Positions 18,509 through 28,447 are shown, numbered from the stretch's first letter. The stretch is 64,000 bases of DNA from Streptomyces varsoviensis (GCF_000718635.1 NZ_JOBF01000008.1:1-64000); one strand, 5' to 3'. Numbers and translations are program-made. The notes: generated by a model from the sequence alone, not told the origin.

Positions 18509-19360
18509 TCAGCAGCAGCCGGCCCCCGGCAAGGTCCGCTTGTTACGGGCGGCAAGATTACGAGCGGCAAGCTCCCCGTCCGCCGGATACCCGACCTCCT
18601 CCAGCGTCAGCCCATGCGGCCGCACCACATGCACCGCAGAGTCCCGCACCCCGGCCGCCAGCACCTTCCCCGGCCACTCAACCCCCCGATGCCCGTCCCC
18701 GACGAACAACAGAGCCCCCACCAGCGACCGCACCATGTTGTGACAAAAAGCATCAGCGCGGACACTAGCGGTAATAACCCCATCCACCCCCCGCTCCCAC
18801 CGAAACCGCTGAAGCGTACGAATAGTGGTGGCCCCCTCCCGCCGCTTGCAGTAGGCCGCGAAGTCATGCTCGCCAAGCAACGCGACGGACGCCTCATTCA
18901 TGGCCTCGACATCGAGCGGCCAGTCATGCCACAGCACATGCCCCCGCAGCAGCGGATCAACGCCCCCCACATGATCGGTGACCCGATACGCGTACCGCCG
19001 CCAAATGGCGGAGAACCGAGCGTTGAACGCGGCCGGCGCCTCCCCCACCCGCCACACCCGCACATCATGCGGCAGCCGCCCCGCAAGCCGCCGCAACAGC
19101 TTCTCCGAATGCTCGGCCCAGACCTCCGCCGGCAGATCCACGTGCGCGACCTGCCCCCGCGCGTGCACCCCGGAGTCCGTACGCCCCGCGACCGTCAGCT
19201 CCGCAGGCTCGGAGAGCCGCAGCACGGTCCGCAGAGCACTCTCCAACTCCCCCTGCACGGTGCGCTGTTCACGCTGCCGAGCCCACCCTGAGAAGTCCTT
19301 CCCGTCATAGGAAAGATCAAGCCGAACCCGCACAAAACCGTCAGAGACCTCGTCACTCAC
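18509..19360 (-). CDS. truA: tRNA pseudouridine(38-40) synthase
   Basis: A 283-aa TruA protein that isomerises uridines 38-40 in the anticodon arm. The catalytic Asp lies in [13 protein letters not shown] (about residues 60-72), and [13 protein letters not shown] and [12 protein letters not shown] are further family motifs. GTG 19360 is chosen because GAGAGGG sits 7 bases upstream; a TTG one codon earlier is possible. The last about 25 residues are a variable Ala/Arg-rich tail. It is the last gene of the alpha operon, 110 bp after rplQ, but a terminator-like hairpin lies between them, so expression may be reduced. Confidence 0.95.
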   Translation of the reverse strand: MSDEVSDGFVRVRLDLSYDGKDFSGWARQREQRTVQGELESALRTVLRLSEPAELTVAGRTDSGVHARGQVAHVDLPAEVWAEHSEKLLRRLAGRLPHDVRVWRVGEAPAAFNARFSAIWRRYAYRVTDHVGGVDPLLRGHVLWHDWPLDVEAMNEASVALLGEHDFAAYCKRREGATTIRTLQRFRWERGVDGVITASVRADAFCHNMVRSLVGALLFVGDGHRGVEWPGKVLAAGVRDSAVHVVRPHGLTLEEVGYPADGELAARNLAARNKRTLPGAGCC

Positions 19361-19402
19361 CAAAAATCCCTCTCCACCGACTCCACCGACCCGAAAAAGC
19401 GA

Positions 19403-19445
19403 AACGGACCCGCACCCCCCTTTTCCAAGAGAGTGCGGGCCCGTT
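19403..19445 (-). terminator. Terminator downstream of rplQ
   Basis: A 13-bp stem (19403-19415 with 19433-19445, one wobble) is followed on the minus strand by a T-rich stretch, TTTCGCTTTTT. It marks the end of the ribosomal run before truA. Confidence 0.75.
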
Positions 19446-19470
19446 CCGTACCACGCAAAACGAGCGAACG

Positions 19471-19977
19471 TCAGGCGTCCTTGGACTCCTCAACCGGAGC
19501 CTCAGCAGCCTTCTCGCCCTCGGCAGCCTCAGCAGCCTTGGCGCCTTCGGCGCCCGCGGCGTCCTTGGCGGACCGCTTAGTGGCGGCCTCGGCCTCCCCC
19601 ACAGCACTCTGCTGCACGGTCAGCGCCTCGACGAGCTCGATGACGGCCATCGGTGCATTGTCGCCACGACGGTTGCCGATCTTGGTGATGCGCGTGTACC
19701 CGCCGGGGCGGTTCTCGTAGCGCGGCGCGATCTCCGTGAAGAGCGTGTGGACGACGCTCTTGTCGGTGATCGTCTGAAGAACCTGGCGACGGTTGTGGAT
19801 GTCGCCCTTCTTCGCCTTGGTCACCAGACGCTCGGCGACCGGACGGAGCCGGCGCGCCTTGGCCTCGGTGGTGGTGATGCGGCCGTGCTCGAACAGCGAC
19901 TTCGCGAGGTTCGCGAGCAGGTGACGCTCGTGCGCGGCGCTGCCGCCCAGACGGGCACCCTTGGCGGGCTTCGGCAT
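19471..19977 (-). CDS. rplQ: 50S ribosomal protein L17
   Basis: A 168-aa L17. The core (residues 1-118) begins [21 protein letters not shown] and ends with AVIELVE. A tail of about 45 residues, rich in Ala, Glu and Lys and probably disordered, extends it beyond the usual about 120 aa, as in other high-GC actinobacteria. It lies 161 bp behind rpoA as in most bacteria. The rpoA-rplQ gap carries a short Streptomyces-type repeat (20081-20110). Confidence 0.98.
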   Translation of the reverse strand: MPKPAKGARLGGSAAHERHLLANLAKSLFEHGRITTTEAKARRLRPVAERLVTKAKKGDIHNRRQVLQTITDKSVVHTLFTEIAPRYENRPGGYTRITKIGNRRGDNAPMAVIELVEALTVQQSAVGEAEAATKRSAKDAAGAEGAKAAEAAEGEKAAEAPVEESKDA

Positions 19978-20080
19978 GGTCTTTCTCCTTCATTTCTGCA
20001 CCGGCCGTATCAGGTACCGGTGTCAGTGTCCGTACGAGCGTTTGCCCGCCGGAAGCGTGCGTTCGCCGAACGGCCCAGGC

Positions 20081-20110
20081 CAAACCAAGCCCGTCCGGCA
20101 CTTGAGGACA
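20081..20110. repeat. Streptomyces-type intergenic repeat, copy 1
   Basis: The block CAAACCAAGCCCGTCCGGCA plus TTGAGGACA lies between rpoA and rplQ, followed by a small hairpin CCTCAGCCGTAGCTGAGG. A similar copy lies at 24457-24486. This family is frequent between Streptomyces genes. Confidence 0.65.
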
Positions 20111-20138
20111 AAGCCTCAGCCGTAGCTGAGGAGGAGCC

Positions 20139-21161
20139 TCAGTACTGCTCGGTCTCCACAAACCCGGCATCCGCGTCGTCGTCGGCGCCGAACGCATCGG
20201 CGGCGGCGGTCGGGTCGAACCCGGGGGGCGAGTCCTTGAGCGCCAGGCCCATGCCGGCGAGCTTCGCCTTGACCTCGTCGATGGACTTGGCACCGAAGTT
20301 GCGGATGTCGAGGAGGTCCGCCTCGGAGCGGGCGACGAGCTCGCCCACCGAGTGGATGCCCTCGCGCTTGAGGCAGTTGTACGAGCGGACCGTGAGCTCC
20401 AGCTCCTCGATCGGCAGCGCCAGATCCGCGGCGAGCGCGGCGTCCGTCGGGGACGGGCCCATGTCGATGCCCTCGGCGTCGATGTTGAGCTCGCGGGCGA
20501 GCCCGAACAGCTCGACGAGGGTCTTACCGGCGGACGCCATGGCGTCGCGCGGCCGCATGGCCTGCTTGGTCTCGACGTCGACGATCAGCTTGTCGAAGTC
20601 GGTGCGCTGCTCGACACGGGTCGCCTCGACCTTGTACGTGACCTTGAGCACCGGGGAGTAGATGGAGTCGACCGGGATGCGGCCGATCTCCTGGCCCACC
20701 TGCTTGTTCTGGACGGCGGAGACGTAGCCGCGACCGCGCTCGACGGTCAGCTCCATCTCCAGCTTGCCCTTGCTGTTGAGCGTGGCGAGGACCAGGTCGG
20801 GGTTGTGCACCTCGACGCCGGCCGGCGGGGCGATGTCGGCGGCGGTGACGAGGCCGGGGCCCTGCTTGCGCAGGTACATCACGACGGGCTCGTCGTGCTC
20901 GGAGGAGACGACGAGCTGCTTGATGTTGAGGATGAGGTCGGTGACGTCTTCCTTGACGCCCGGCACGGTGGTGAACTCATGCAGCACACCATCGATCCGA
21001 ATGCTGGTGACGGCGGCACCGGGGATGGAGGACAGCAGAGTCCGCCGAAGCGAGTTCCCCAGGGTGTACCCGAAACCAGGCTCCAGCGGCTCGATCACGA
21101 ACCGCGAGCGGTATTCGTCGACGACCTCTTCGGTCAGCGACGGACGCTGAGCGATAAGCAT
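20139..21161 (-). CDS. rpoA: DNA-directed RNA polymerase subunit alpha
   Basis: A 340-aa alpha subunit. The N-terminal dimerisation domain (about 1-230) includes [20 protein letters not shown]. The C-terminal DNA- and activator-binding domain (about 245-310) contains [17 protein letters not shown] and [16 protein letters not shown]. The tail is acidic. The gene follows rpsD with a 121-bp gap that holds a 20-bp hairpin, so rpoA may be regulated apart from the ribosomal genes. Clustering with rpsMKD and rplQ is the standard alpha operon. Confidence 0.98.
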   Translation of the reverse strand: MLIAQRPSLTEEVVDEYRSRFVIEPLEPGFGYTLGNSLRRTLLSSIPGAAVTSIRIDGVLHEFTTVPGVKEDVTDLILNIKQLVVSSEHDEPVVMYLRKQGPGLVTAADIAPPAGVEVHNPDLVLATLNSKGKLEMELTVERGRGYVSAVQNKQVGQEIGRIPVDSIYSPVLKVTYKVEATRVEQRTDFDKLIVDVETKQAMRPRDAMASAGKTLVELFGLARELNIDAEGIDMGPSPTDAALAADLALPIEELELTVRSYNCLKREGIHSVGELVARSEADLLDIRNFGAKSIDEVKAKLAGMGLALKDSPPGFDPTAAADAFGADDDADAGFVETEQY

Positions 21162-21219
21162 GTGTGTGTTCCTTCATTCGTGGACGCCCGCTATTTGACG
21201 CCCGCTGCAATACAAGGGT

Positions 21220-21267
21220 ACGGGCGGTACGACCCCGATGACCAGAAATCGGGGCCGCACCGCCCGT
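21220..21267 (-). promoter_or_regulatory. 20-bp hairpin between rpsD and rpoA
   Basis: In minus-strand RNA the arms 21248-21267 and 21220-21239 pair over 20 bp with an 8-nt loop. Two pairs are G-U wobbles that would be mismatches in plus-strand RNA, so the structure belongs to the rpsD-rpoA transcript. No T run follows. It may be an attenuator, an RNase processing site or an S4 target. Confidence 0.65.
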
Positions 21268-21282
21268 GACCGTGAGCCCTGC

Positions 21283-21909
21283 CTACTTGGAGTAGAGCTC
21301 GACGATCAGTTGTTCCTGCACCTGAGTGTCGATGACGGGACGCTCGGGCAGGGAGTGCACCAGGATCCGCAGGTTCGACGCGTTCGACTCCAGCCACGCG
21401 GGCACGGTCTTCTCGCCGGCCTCGGCGCGGGCGACCACGAAGGGAGTCATCTCGCGCGAGGACTCGCGGACCTCGATGATGTCGTTCACGGCCACGCGGG
21501 CCGACGGGATGTCGGTCTTGCGGCCGTTGAGGACGATGTGTCCGTGACGGACGAGCTGACGAGCGTGGTCGCGGGACTTGGCGAAGCCGGCCCGGTAGAT
21601 CACGTTGTCGAGGCGGGTCTCAAGGATGCGCAGAAGGTTCTCACCGGTCTTGCCGGTCTTCTGGTTCGCTTCCTTGTAGTAGTTCACGAACTGCTTCTCA
21701 AGGACACCGTAGATACGGCTGCACTTCTGCTTCTCCCGAAGCTGGAGCAGGTACTCGCTGTCCTTGGTGCGCCCGCGACCGTGCTCACCCGGGGGGTAAG
21801 GACGGATCTCGATCGGGCACTTCGCGCTCTCGCACTTGCTCCCCTTGAGGAAGAGCTTCTGCTTTTCCCGACGGCAACGCTTGCAGTCGGCCCCGGTATA
21901 ACGCGCCAT
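21283..21909 (-). CDS. rpsD: 30S ribosomal protein S4 (zinc-binding type)
   Basis: A 208-aa S4. The N-terminus carries four Cys (positions 9, 12, 26 and 31; DCKRC and SKCESAKC), the zinc-binding form of S4. The S4 RNA-binding domain starts near RLDNVIYRAGFAKSRDHARQLV. S4 nucleates 30S assembly and in several bacteria represses the alpha operon. It follows rpsK by 26 bp. A long hairpin separates it from rpoA. Confidence 0.98.
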   Translation of the reverse strand: MARYTGADCKRCRREKQKLFLKGSKCESAKCPIEIRPYPPGEHGRGRTKDSEYLLQLREKQKCSRIYGVLEKQFVNYYKEANQKTGKTGENLLRILETRLDNVIYRAGFAKSRDHARQLVRHGHIVLNGRKTDIPSARVAVNDIIEVRESSREMTPFVVARAEAGEKTVPAWLESNASNLRILVHSLPERPVIDTQVQEQLIVELYSK

Positions 21910-21935
21910 ATTGTGTTATCTCCTACTTCGGCTGG

Positions 21936-22340
21936 TCAGACGCGGCGGCGCTTCGGCGGGCGGCAGCCGTTGTGCGGGGTCGGGGTGACGTCCTGGATCG
22001 AACCCACCTCAAGGCCGGTGGCCTGGAGCGAGCGGATCGCGGTCTCACGGCCGGAGCCCGGACCCTTGACGAACACGTCGACCTTGCGCATGCCGTGCTC
22101 CTGCGCGCGACGGGCGGCCGACTCGGCGGCCATCTGCGCGGCGAACGGAGTGGACTTGCGCGAGCCCTTGAAGCCGACGTGGCCGGCGGAGGCCCAGGAG
22201 ATCACGTTGCCCGTGGGGTCGGTGATCGAGACGATCGTGTTGTTGAACGTGCTCTTGATGTGGGCGTGCCCGTGAGCGACGTTCTTCTTTTCCTTGCGGC
22301 GCACCTTCTTGGCTGCGCCCTGTCGGCCCTTCGGAGGCAT
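21936..22340 (-). CDS. rpsK: 30S ribosomal protein S11
   Basis: A 134-aa S11. After a basic N-terminus ([10 protein letters not shown]) come the family motifs [16 protein letters not shown] and [17 protein letters not shown], and it ends CRPPKRRRV. It lines the mRNA exit region of the 30S platform. Length is normal for actinobacteria. It lies 63 bp behind rpsM and 26 bp before rpsD in the alpha-operon part of the cluster. Confidence 0.98.
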   Translation of the reverse strand: MPPKGRQGAAKKVRRKEKKNVAHGHAHIKSTFNNTIVSITDPTGNVISWASAGHVGFKGSRKSTPFAAQMAAESAARRAQEHGMRKVDVFVKGPGSGRETAIRSLQATGLEVGSIQDVTPTPHNGCRPPKRRRV

Positions 22341-22403
22341 GTATTACTCCCGTGGAGGTGGTCGGTCCTACAGCGAAGACCGCTGGTGAGCGTCCGCTGA
22401 GGA

Positions 22404-22784
22404 CTACTTCTTGCCCGGCTTCTTCTTGCCGGCGATCGCGCGACGCGGGCCCTTGCGGGTGCGGGCGTTGGTGCTGGTGCGCTGGCCGTGGACGGGCAGG
22501 CCACGACGGTGACGCAGACCCTGGTAGCAGCCGATCTCGACCTTGCGGCGGATGTCGGCCTGGATCTCGCGACGGAGGTCACCCTCGGTCTTGAGGTTGG
22601 CGTCCACGTACTCGCGGATCTTGACCAGGTCCTCTTCGGCCAGGTCGCGAACGCGGGTGTCGGGGTTCACACCGGTGTTGTCCAGGGTCTCCTTGGCACG
22701 GGTGCGACCAATGCCGAAGACGTAGGTGAGGGCGACCTCCACGCGCTTGTCGCGCGGGAGGTCAACGCCTGCGAGGCGTGCCAT
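22404..22784 (-). CDS. rpsM: 30S ribosomal protein S13
   Basis: A 126-aa S13. It starts [21 protein letters not shown], has the helix-two-turn-helix region [11 protein letters not shown], and ends with the basic [12 protein letters not shown] tail that reaches tRNA in known ribosome structures. [14 protein letters not shown] is the family signature near the C-terminus. It lies 197 bp behind rpmJ. That gap includes a small CCCCGGC/GCCGGGG hairpin at 22862-22879 and a short TCTTACGG direct repeat, and might hold an internal promoter. Confidence 0.98.
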   Translation of the reverse strand: MARLAGVDLPRDKRVEVALTYVFGIGRTRAKETLDNTGVNPDTRVRDLAEEDLVKIREYVDANLKTEGDLRREIQADIRRKVEIGCYQGLRHRRGLPVHGQRTSTNARTRKGPRRAIAGKKKPGKK

Positions 22785-22981
22785 TGATGTGGCTCCTGTG
22801 AGGTTCGGAGGTCTTCCGCAGCACCGTTCCCGTAAGACTCCGTAAGAGTTACGAGCCGGGTCCCCGGCCTCCGCCGGGGGTGTCGTCCCCTCGCGGCCGT
22901 GCTGCGAGGAGTCGGGTGTCTGCGTATGTACGTATCGCTATGCGTCGCGCGAAGTTTCTGCGGAGTGCAGGTGGTCGTGCG

Positions 22982-23095
22982 TCAGCCCTGGCGCTGCTTG
23001 TGGCGCAGGTTGTCGCAGATGACCATGACCCGGCCGTGACGGCGGATCACCTTGCACTTGTCGCAGATCTTCTTGACGCTCGGCTTGACCTTCAT
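22982..23095 (-). CDS. rpmJ: 50S ribosomal protein L36
   Basis: A 37-aa L36, read directly as [20 protein letters not shown] and so on to a stop at 22982. It is the zinc-ribbon form: the CDKC pair, a third Cys (VICDN) and a His (LRHKQ) are the metal ligands. The start ATG 23095 lies 62 bp behind infA, the usual infA-rpmJ-rpsM order. The zinc-containing form suggests that a Zn-free paralogue may exist elsewhere in the genome, as is common in Streptomyces. Confidence 0.97.
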   Translation of the reverse strand: MKVKPSVKKICDKCKVIRRHGRVMVICDNLRHKQRQG

Positions 23096-23157
23096 GGGAT
23101 GTGAGGTTCTCCGGGTCAGTGCCAGCGCCCCGCCGTGAGACGGGGCGCGAGCAAGAT

Positions 23158-23379
23158 CTACTTGTATCGGTAGACGATCCGGCCACGCGTCAGGTCGTAC
23201 GGAGAGAGCTCCACCACGACCCGGTCATCCGGGAGGATGCGGATGTAGTGCATCCGCATCTTGCCGCTGATGTGCGCGAGGACCTTGTGACCGTTCTGGA
23301 GCTCCACCTTGAACATCGCGTTCGGCAGAGACTCGATCACGGTGCCCTCGATCTCGATGGCACCTTGCTTCTTGGCCAC
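23158..23379 (-). CDS. infA: Translation initiation factor IF-1
   Basis: A 73-aa IF-1 consisting of one S1-like OB fold. It has [38 protein letters not shown] and the C-terminal [15 protein letters not shown]-1 blocks the A site during 30S initiation. It is preceded by a good promoter (TTCGTC-18-TAGACT) in the 131-bp gap behind map, so infA and the genes after it can be transcribed independently of the spc part of the cluster. Confidence 0.98.
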   Translation of the reverse strand: MAKKQGAIEIEGTVIESLPNAMFKVELQNGHKVLAHISGKMRMHYIRILPDDRVVVELSPYDLTRGRIVYRYK

Positions 23380-23450
23380 GCTTCGCCTTTCGAATCGGCT
23401 ACCTTGGTCGGCTCGCGGCGTGCGCGAAGGCAGGCGAGAGCCGACGTGAC

Positions 23451-23480
23451 AGTCTACGTCAGGGCACCCGGAAAGACGAA
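23451..23480 (-). promoter_or_regulatory. Candidate infA promoter
   Basis: On the minus strand TTCGTC (23475-23480) and TAGACT (23451-23456) are separated by 18 bp. The predicted leader of about 65 nt can form a GTCGGCTC/GAGCCGAC hairpin. Confidence 0.6.
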
Positions 23481-23510
23481 TCCAGGTCTATTGCCCAGTC
23501 GCGGAGATCC

Positions 23511-24347
23511 TTAAGCCAGCGGGTCCGGCGCGGTCTCGACGCCGTACTCGGCCAGCTTGGCCTTGCCGCCGTCGACCGCCGTGAGGACCAGCGGCCCCTC
23601 CTCGGTCAGCGCCACCGAGTGCTCCCAGTGCGAGGACCAGGTGCCGTCGTCCGTCTTGACGGTCCACTCGTCGGCCAGTACGTGCGTACGCGCCGTGCCC
23701 AGGCTGACCATCGGCTCGATCGCCAGGCAGAACCCCGGCACCAGCTTCGGGCCCCGGCCCCGCTTGCGCGAGACGTAGTTCAGCAGATGCGGGTCCATGT
23801 GCATCTCGGAGCCGATGCCGTGCCCGCCGTAGTCCTCGATGATCCCGTACTTGCCGGAGGCCGGCCGCGGCTGGCGGCGGATGTAGCCCTCGATGGCCCG
23901 CGAGACGTCGACCAGCCGGTTGCCCTTGCGGACCGCGGCGATCCCGGCCCACATCGACTCCTCCGTGACCCGGCTCAGCTCACGCAGCTCGGGCGCGTGG
24001 CCCTCGCCGACGAACGCGGTGAAGGCGGCGTCACCGTGCCAGCCGTCCACGATCGCGCCCGCGTCGATGGAGATGATGTCGCCGTCCTTGAGCACCGTGT
24101 CGGCGTCGGGGATGCCATGCACCACGACGTCGTTCACCGACGTGCAGATGGTGGCGGGGAACCCGCCGTACCCCAGGAAGTTCGACTTCGCGCCGTGCTC
24201 GGCGAGCACCTTGCGGGAGGCGTCGTCCAGGTCCTTGGTGGTGGCCCCCGGCACGGCCGCCGCCCGCGTGGCCGCGTGCACCGCCGCGACGACCAGCCCC
24301 GCCTCGCGCATCTTCGCGATCTGCTCCGGGGTCTTGATCTCCACCAT
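23511..24347 (-). CDS. map: Type I methionine aminopeptidase
   Basis: A 278-aa enzyme that removes the initiator Met from nascent proteins. The five metal ligands are visible: two Asp in SIDAGAIVDGWHGDAAF, His in GHGIGSEMH, Glu in AIEPMVSLG and Glu in WEHSVALTEEGP. I prefer ATG 24347 (MVEIKTPEQIAKMREAG); a TTG three codons upstream also has an AG-rich stretch near it. It follows adk after a 255-bp gap carrying Streptomyces-type repeats (24457-24590), so the two may be only partly co-transcribed. Confidence 0.97.
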   Translation of the reverse strand: MVEIKTPEQIAKMREAGLVVAAVHAATRAAAVPGATTKDLDDASRKVLAEHGAKSNFLGYGGFPATICTSVNDVVVHGIPDADTVLKDGDIISIDAGAIVDGWHGDAAFTAFVGEGHAPELRELSRVTEESMWAGIAAVRKGNRLVDVSRAIEGYIRRQPRPASGKYGIIEDYGGHGIGSEMHMDPHLLNYVSRKRGRGPKLVPGFCLAIEPMVSLGTARTHVLADEWTVKTDDGTWSSHWEHSVALTEEGPLVLTAVDGGKAKLAEYGVETAPDPLA

Positions 24348-24456
24348 CCCGGCCAACGCCTTCCTCTAGCTTCCACGTCCAACACAACACTACGGCCGCG
24401 CCACCCCAAGGGGCACCGCGGCCGTACACAACCCAGCCCACAACCACAACCGGCAC

Positions 24457-24590
24457 CAAACCAAGCCCGTCTGGCGTTTGAGGACACCAGTGGCCGAGCC
24501 ACAATCCAGCCCGTCAGGGGGCACCTCCCAGCGTTAGCTGGGGGAGCTTGAGGACCGGGGCCCGGGGCGGAGCCCCGAAGAAAAGCAAAC
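24457..24590. repeat. Streptomyces-type intergenic repeats between adk and map
   Basis: A second copy of the CAAACCAAGCCCGTCTGGCG repeat (24457-24486) is followed by a CTCCCAGC-GTTA-GCTGGGGGAG hairpin (about 24526-24547) and a GGGCCCGGGGCGGAGCCCC stretch (about 24557-24578). Such composite repeats are common in Streptomyces spacers. Here they may end or weaken transcription from adk into map. Confidence 0.6.
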
Positions 24591-24602
24591 CCCAGGGCGC
24601 AG

Positions 24603-25259
24603 CTAAGCGGCCTGCGCCGCAATCGCCTCCATGGCCCGCCCAGTGACCTCCGCCACCTTCCCGAGCGCGGAAATCGTCACCACAAGACCCTGCGCCTTGT
24701 AGTGGTCGATGATCGGCTCGGTCTCGCTGTGGTAGACCTCAAGGCGCTTGCGGACCGTGTCCTCGCTGTCGTCCTCGCGCTGGTACAGCTCGCCGCCGCA
24801 CTTGTCGCAGACGCCCTCCTGCTTCGGGGGGCTGTAGATGACGTGGAAGGTGTGGCTGCTGTCCGTACGGCAGGTGCGCCGCCCGGCGATCCGCTTGACC
24901 ACCTCGTCCTCGGGGACCTCCAGGTCCAGGACGGCGTCCAGCGCCATCCCGTCGGCCTTGAGGAACGCGTCGAGCGCCTCGGCCTGCGCGAGGTTGCGCG
25001 GGAACCCGTCGAGCAGGAAGCCGCCCGCGGCGTCCTCCTGCCGCATCCGGTCCTCGGCCATCCCGATGGTGACGGAGTCCGGCACCAGGCGCCCGGCGTT
25101 CATGTACTCCTTGGCCTGCTGGCCCAGCGGAGTGCCCTGGCTCATGTTGGCGCGGAAGAGGTCACCGGTGGAGATGTGCGGGATCGCGAGGTTCTTGGCC
25201 AGGTACGCGGCCTGCGTACCCTTTCCGGCTCCAGGAGGCCCGACGAGGACGATTCGCAT
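24603..25259 (-). CDS. adk: Adenylate kinase
   Basis: A 218-aa long-lid adenylate kinase (2 ADP = ATP + AMP). The P-loop is [12 protein letters not shown] (residues 5-16), the AMP site is [10 protein letters not shown] and DGFPRN, and the lid starts at AGRRTC. The lid contains CDKC and one more Cys, suggesting a metal-stabilised lid. The ATG overlaps the last base of the secY stop (TGATG). secY-adk-map order is typical of the spc operon. The much longer open frame upstream is a shadow of secY. Confidence 0.97.
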   Translation of the reverse strand: MRIVLVGPPGAGKGTQAAYLAKNLAIPHISTGDLFRANMSQGTPLGQQAKEYMNAGRLVPDSVTIGMAEDRMRQEDAAGGFLLDGFPRNLAQAEALDAFLKADGMALDAVLDLEVPEDEVVKRIAGRRTCRTDSSHTFHVIYSPPKQEGVCDKCGGELYQREDDSEDTVRKRLEVYHSETEPIIDHYKAQGLVVTISALGKVAEVTGRAMEAIAAQAA

Positions 25260-26572
25260 CAGCGGAGGAACCCTTCGTAGTTGCGCTGCTGAAGCTGGCT
25301 CTCGATCTGCTTCACGGTCTCCAGGCCGACACCCACGATGATCAGGATGCTGGTCCCGCCGAACGGGAAGTTCTGGTTCGCATTGAGCGTCACCAGAGCG
25401 ACGGTGGGCACCAGAGCGATCAGACCAAGGTAGAGAGAGCCGGGCCACGTGATGCGGTTCAGCACGTAGCTCAGGTACTCCGCAGTGGGACGACCAGCCC
25501 GGATGCCCGGGATGAAGCCACCATACTTCTTCATGTTGTCGGCGACTTCTTCGGGGTTGAAGGAGATGGCGACGTAGAAGAAGGCGAAGAAGACGATCAG
25601 CAGGAAGTACGTGACGATGTAGACGGGGTGGTCGCCCTTGACCAGGTTCTGCTGGATCCACACGGCCCAGCCGGCCTTGGAGCCGGTGAACTGGACGATC
25701 AGTGCGGGGATGTAGAGCAGCGACGAGGCGAAGATGACCGGGATGACACCGGCCTGGTTCACCTTGAGCGGGATGTACGTCGAGGTGCCGCCGTACGAGC
25801 GGCGGCCGATCATGCGCTTCGCGTACTGAACAGGGATGCGACGCTGCGCCTGTTCCACGAAGACCACCAGCGCGACCATCGCCAGGCCGCAGAGGATCAC
25901 GAGGCCGAACTCCAGCCAGCCGCCGAGCAGCTTGCCCTGCATCTTGATGCCCCACAGCCCGCTCGGGAAACCGGCGGCGATGGAGGTGAACATCAGGATG
26001 GACATGCCGTTGCCGATGCCGCGGTCGGTGATCAGCTCGCCGAGCCACATGACGCACGCGGTGCCCGCGGTCATCGTGATGACCATCGTGATCGTGGTGA
26101 AGATCGAGTGGTTCGGGACGATCTGGTTGCCGACGGTGCAGTTGCCGAAGAGCGCGCCCGTACGAGCGGTGGTGACCAGGCCGGCGCCCTGCAGCACCGC
26201 GAGGGCCACGGTCAGATAGCGGGTGTACTGGGTGATCTTGCCCTGCCCCGACTGGCCCTCCTTCTTGAGGGCTTCGAGGCGCGGGATCACGACGGTCAGC
26301 AGTTGGAGGATGATGCTCGCCGTGATGTACGGCATGATCCCTAGCGCGAAGATGGTGATCTGCAGCAGCGCGCCACCGCTGAACATGTTCACGAGGCCGA
26401 ACAGTCCCTGCGCGTTCTTGGACTGGTCCATGCAGAGCTGAACGTTCTGGTAATTGATGCCGGGGATCGGGACGTGCGCCCCGAGCCGGAAGATCACCAT
26501 GATGCCCAGCGTGAACAGCAGCTTCTTGCGCAGGTCGGGCGTCTTGAACGCCCGGGCGAACGCGGTGAGCAC
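25259..26572 (-). CDS. secY: Protein translocase subunit SecY
   Basis: A 437-aa SecY, the channel of the general secretion pathway, with ten hydrophobic segments. It starts [21 protein letters not shown], has [11 protein letters not shown] after the first helix and ends [17 protein letters not shown] 26572 has GGAGG four bases upstream, which makes it better than the GTG 7 codons earlier. A 203-bp gap with a 14-bp hairpin separates it from rplO, so secY-adk may have an extra control point or promoter. Confidence 0.97.
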   Translation of the reverse strand: MLTAFARAFKTPDLRKKLLFTLGIMVIFRLGAHVPIPGINYQNVQLCMDQSKNAQGLFGLVNMFSGGALLQITIFALGIMPYITASIILQLLTVVIPRLEALKKEGQSGQGKITQYTRYLTVALAVLQGAGLVTTARTGALFGNCTVGNQIVPNHSIFTTITMVITMTAGTACVMWLGELITDRGIGNGMSILMFTSIAAGFPSGLWGIKMQGKLLGGWLEFGLVILCGLAMVALVVFVEQAQRRIPVQYAKRMIGRRSYGGTSTYIPLKVNQAGVIPVIFASSLLYIPALIVQFTGSKAGWAVWIQQNLVKGDHPVYIVTYFLLIVFFAFFYVAISFNPEEVADNMKKYGGFIPGIRAGRPTAEYLSYVLNRITWPGSLYLGLIALVPTVALVTLNANQNFPFGGTSILIIVGVGLETVKQIESQLQQRNYEGFLR

Positions 26573-26726
26573 GGTGCCTCCTGCGCCCCTCACGCAACTG
26601 CGCGAGAGGTGACGGTCTTGAGGATCGACGGGGATACGTATCAGTCAAAATCCGCGCGAACAGCCCGCACGGAAGCCAACAGTGCACGCCACCTTACCGG
26701 CGACCATGCCCCCCTTGGAACGACCA

Positions 26727-26758
26727 ACCGGGGATGCCCCGTTTGGGACATCCCCGGT
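26727..26758 (-). terminator. Hairpin between rplO and secY
   Basis: The arms 26727-26740 and 26745-26758 form a 14-bp stem with a 4-nt loop in minus-strand RNA, including one U-G wobble that would be a mismatch in plus-strand RNA. It follows the rplO stop by 17 bp. It is probably a partial terminator or an mRNA processing/stability element. Confidence 0.6.
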
Positions 26759-26775
26759 CGGTGGGATCAACGAGC

Positions 26776-27228
26776 TCAGATGAGCTCGGTGACGGTGCCG
26801 CCGGCGGCGGCGATCTTCTCCTTGGCGGAGCCGGAGACGGCGTCGACCGTCACCTGCAGCGCCACGGAGACCTCGCCGGCGCCCAGCACCTTGACGAGCT
26901 CGTTCTTGCGCACCGCGCCCTTGGCGACCAGGTCGGCCACCGTGACCTCGCCACCCTGCGGGTAGAGCGCGGCCAGCTTCTCCAGGTTCACGACCTGGAA
27001 CTGCTTGTGGGCGGGGTTCTTGAAGCCCTTCAGCTTCGGGAGGCGCATGTGGAGGGGCATCTGCCCGCCCTCGAAGCGCTCCGGAACCTGGTAGCGGGCC
27101 TTCGTGCCCTTGGTACCACGACCCGCGGTCTTACCCTTGGACGCCTCACCACGACCCACACGGGTCTTGGCGGTCTTGGCGCCCGGGGCAGGACGGAGGT
27201 TGTGGACCTTCAGCGGGTTGTCACCCAT
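26776..27228 (-). CDS. rplO: 50S ribosomal protein L15
   Basis: A 150-aa L15. The basic, glycine-rich N-terminal part ([21 protein letters not shown]) penetrates 23S rRNA in known structures, and the C-terminal globular domain follows from about residue 70. It begins one base after the rpmD stop (27230), so it is tightly coupled. A hairpin and a 203-bp gap follow before secY. Confidence 0.98.
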   Translation of the reverse strand: MGDNPLKVHNLRPAPGAKTAKTRVGRGEASKGKTAGRGTKGTKARYQVPERFEGGQMPLHMRLPKLKGFKNPAHKQFQVVNLEKLAALYPQGGEVTVADLVAKGAVRKNELVKVLGAGEVSVALQVTVDAVSGSAKEKIAAAGGTVTELI

Positions 27229-27229
27229 G

Positions 27230-27412
27230 TCAGTCGACCTCCTCGACCGTCACGAGGTGCCGCACGGTCTGCACCATGCCGCGGATCTCGGGGCGGTCCT
27301 CCTTGACAACCACGTCGTTCAGGCGCTTGAGCCCGAGCGAACGCAGGGTGTCGCGGTGGTTCTGCTTGCTGCCGATGTAGGACTTGGTCTGCGTGACCTT
27401 GAGGCGAGCCAT
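27230..27412 (-). CDS. rpmD: 50S ribosomal protein L30
   Basis: A 60-aa L30, starting [20 protein letters not shown] and ending [11 protein letters not shown], with the [13 protein letters not shown] helix in the middle. Its ATG overlaps the last base of the rpsE stop (TAATG), so translation is coupled. Length is normal for the bacterial short form. The order rpsE-rpmD-rplO is standard for the spc operon. Confidence 0.98.
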   Translation of the reverse strand: MARLKVTQTKSYIGSKQNHRDTLRSLGLKRLNDVVVKEDRPEIRGMVQTVRHLVTVEEVD

Positions 27413-28014
27413 TACGCACCCACCCCAGCACGCGCCCGCAGCAGAGCGGCGGGAGCGACGTCCTCCAGCGGCAGGCCACGACGGGCGGCGATCTCCTCGG
27501 GACGCTGAAGTCCGCGGAGCGCCTCCACCGTGGCGTGCACGATGTTGATCGGGTTGGACGAGCCGAGCGACTTGCTCAGCACGTCGTGGATGCCCGCGCA
27601 CTCCAGCACGGCGCGCACCGGGCCACCGGCGATCACACCGGTACCGGGGGAAGCAGGCTTGAGCAGGACGACGCCCGCGGCCTTCTCGCCCTGGATGGGG
27701 TGCGGAATGGTGCCCTGGATACGCGGAACCTTGAAGAAGTTCTTCTTGGCCTCTTCAACGCCCTTGGCGATGGCCGCGGGAACTTCCTTGGCCTTGCCGT
27801 ATCCGACACCTACGGTGCCGTCACCGTCGCCCACCACGACCAGCGCGGTGAAGCTGAAGCGGCGACCACCCTTGACAACCTTGGCGACACGGTTGATCGC
27901 GACAACGCGCTCAACGTATGCGGTCTTCTCGGCGGCAGCGCCACCGTCGCGACCCTTCCGGTCCCGCCGCTCGCCGCCACCGGCACCGCTCCCGCGGCGC
28001 TGGGGTCCAGCCAT
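27412..28014 (-). CDS. rpsE: 30S ribosomal protein S5
   Basis: A 200-aa S5. The N-terminus is an Arg/Gly-rich extension (residues 1-30), followed by the dsRBD-like domain ([20 protein letters not shown]) and the C-terminal domain with [13 protein letters not shown] and [15 protein letters not shown]5 controls decoding fidelity and mRNA entry. No obvious spectinomycin-resistance change is apparent in the VKGGRRFSF loop. It lies 46 bp behind rplR. Confidence 0.98.
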   Translation of the reverse strand: MAGPQRRGSGAGGGERRDRKGRDGGAAAEKTAYVERVVAINRVAKVVKGGRRFSFTALVVVGDGDGTVGVGYGKAKEVPAAIAKGVEEAKKNFFKVPRIQGTIPHPIQGEKAAGVVLLKPASPGTGVIAGGPVRAVLECAGIHDVLSKSLGSSNPINIVHATVEALRGLQRPEEIAARRGLPLEDVAPAALLRARAGVGA

Positions 28015-28060
28015 TGGAATTACCTCTCTCTGTTACGTCCGCTAGCTCCGGAACCGGGGC

Positions 28061-28444
28061 TTAGAACTTCAGCCCGGCTTCGCGGGCGGCGTCCGCCAGA
28101 GCGGCAATGCGCCCGGCGTACTGGTTGCCACCGCGGTCGAACACGACGGCCTCGACGCCGGCGGCCTTGGCACGCTCGGCGACCAGGGCGCCGACCTGCT
28201 GGGCCTGGGCGCTCTTGTCGGCCTCGCCGCCACGGATGGAGGCGTCCAGGGTCGACGCCGACGCGAGCGTGTGGCCCGCGATGTCGTCGATGACCTGCGC
28301 CACCATGTGACGGTTGGAACGCGTCACGACGAGGCGCGGGCGCTCCGGCGTGCCGGAGATCCGCTTGCGTACGCGGATGTGGCGCCGCTTGAGGGCGGCA
28401 CCCTTGCGGGCGTTGCCCTTCGCGATCTTCACACCGTATGCCAT
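28061..28444 (-). CDS. rplR: 50S ribosomal protein L18
   Basis: A 127-aa L18, which carries 5S rRNA into the 50S subunit with L5. It contains [19 protein letters not shown] in the basic N-terminal region and ends [14 protein letters not shown], with [12 protein letters not shown] before that. It lies 3 bp behind rplF, in the normal spc order rplF-rplR-rpsE. Confidence 0.98.
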   Translation of the reverse strand: MAYGVKIAKGNARKGAALKRRHIRVRKRISGTPERPRLVVTRSNRHMVAQVIDDIAGHTLASASTLDASIRGGEADKSAQAQQVGALVAERAKAAGVEAVVFDRGGNQYAGRIAALADAAREAGLKF

Positions 28445-28447
28445 GGC

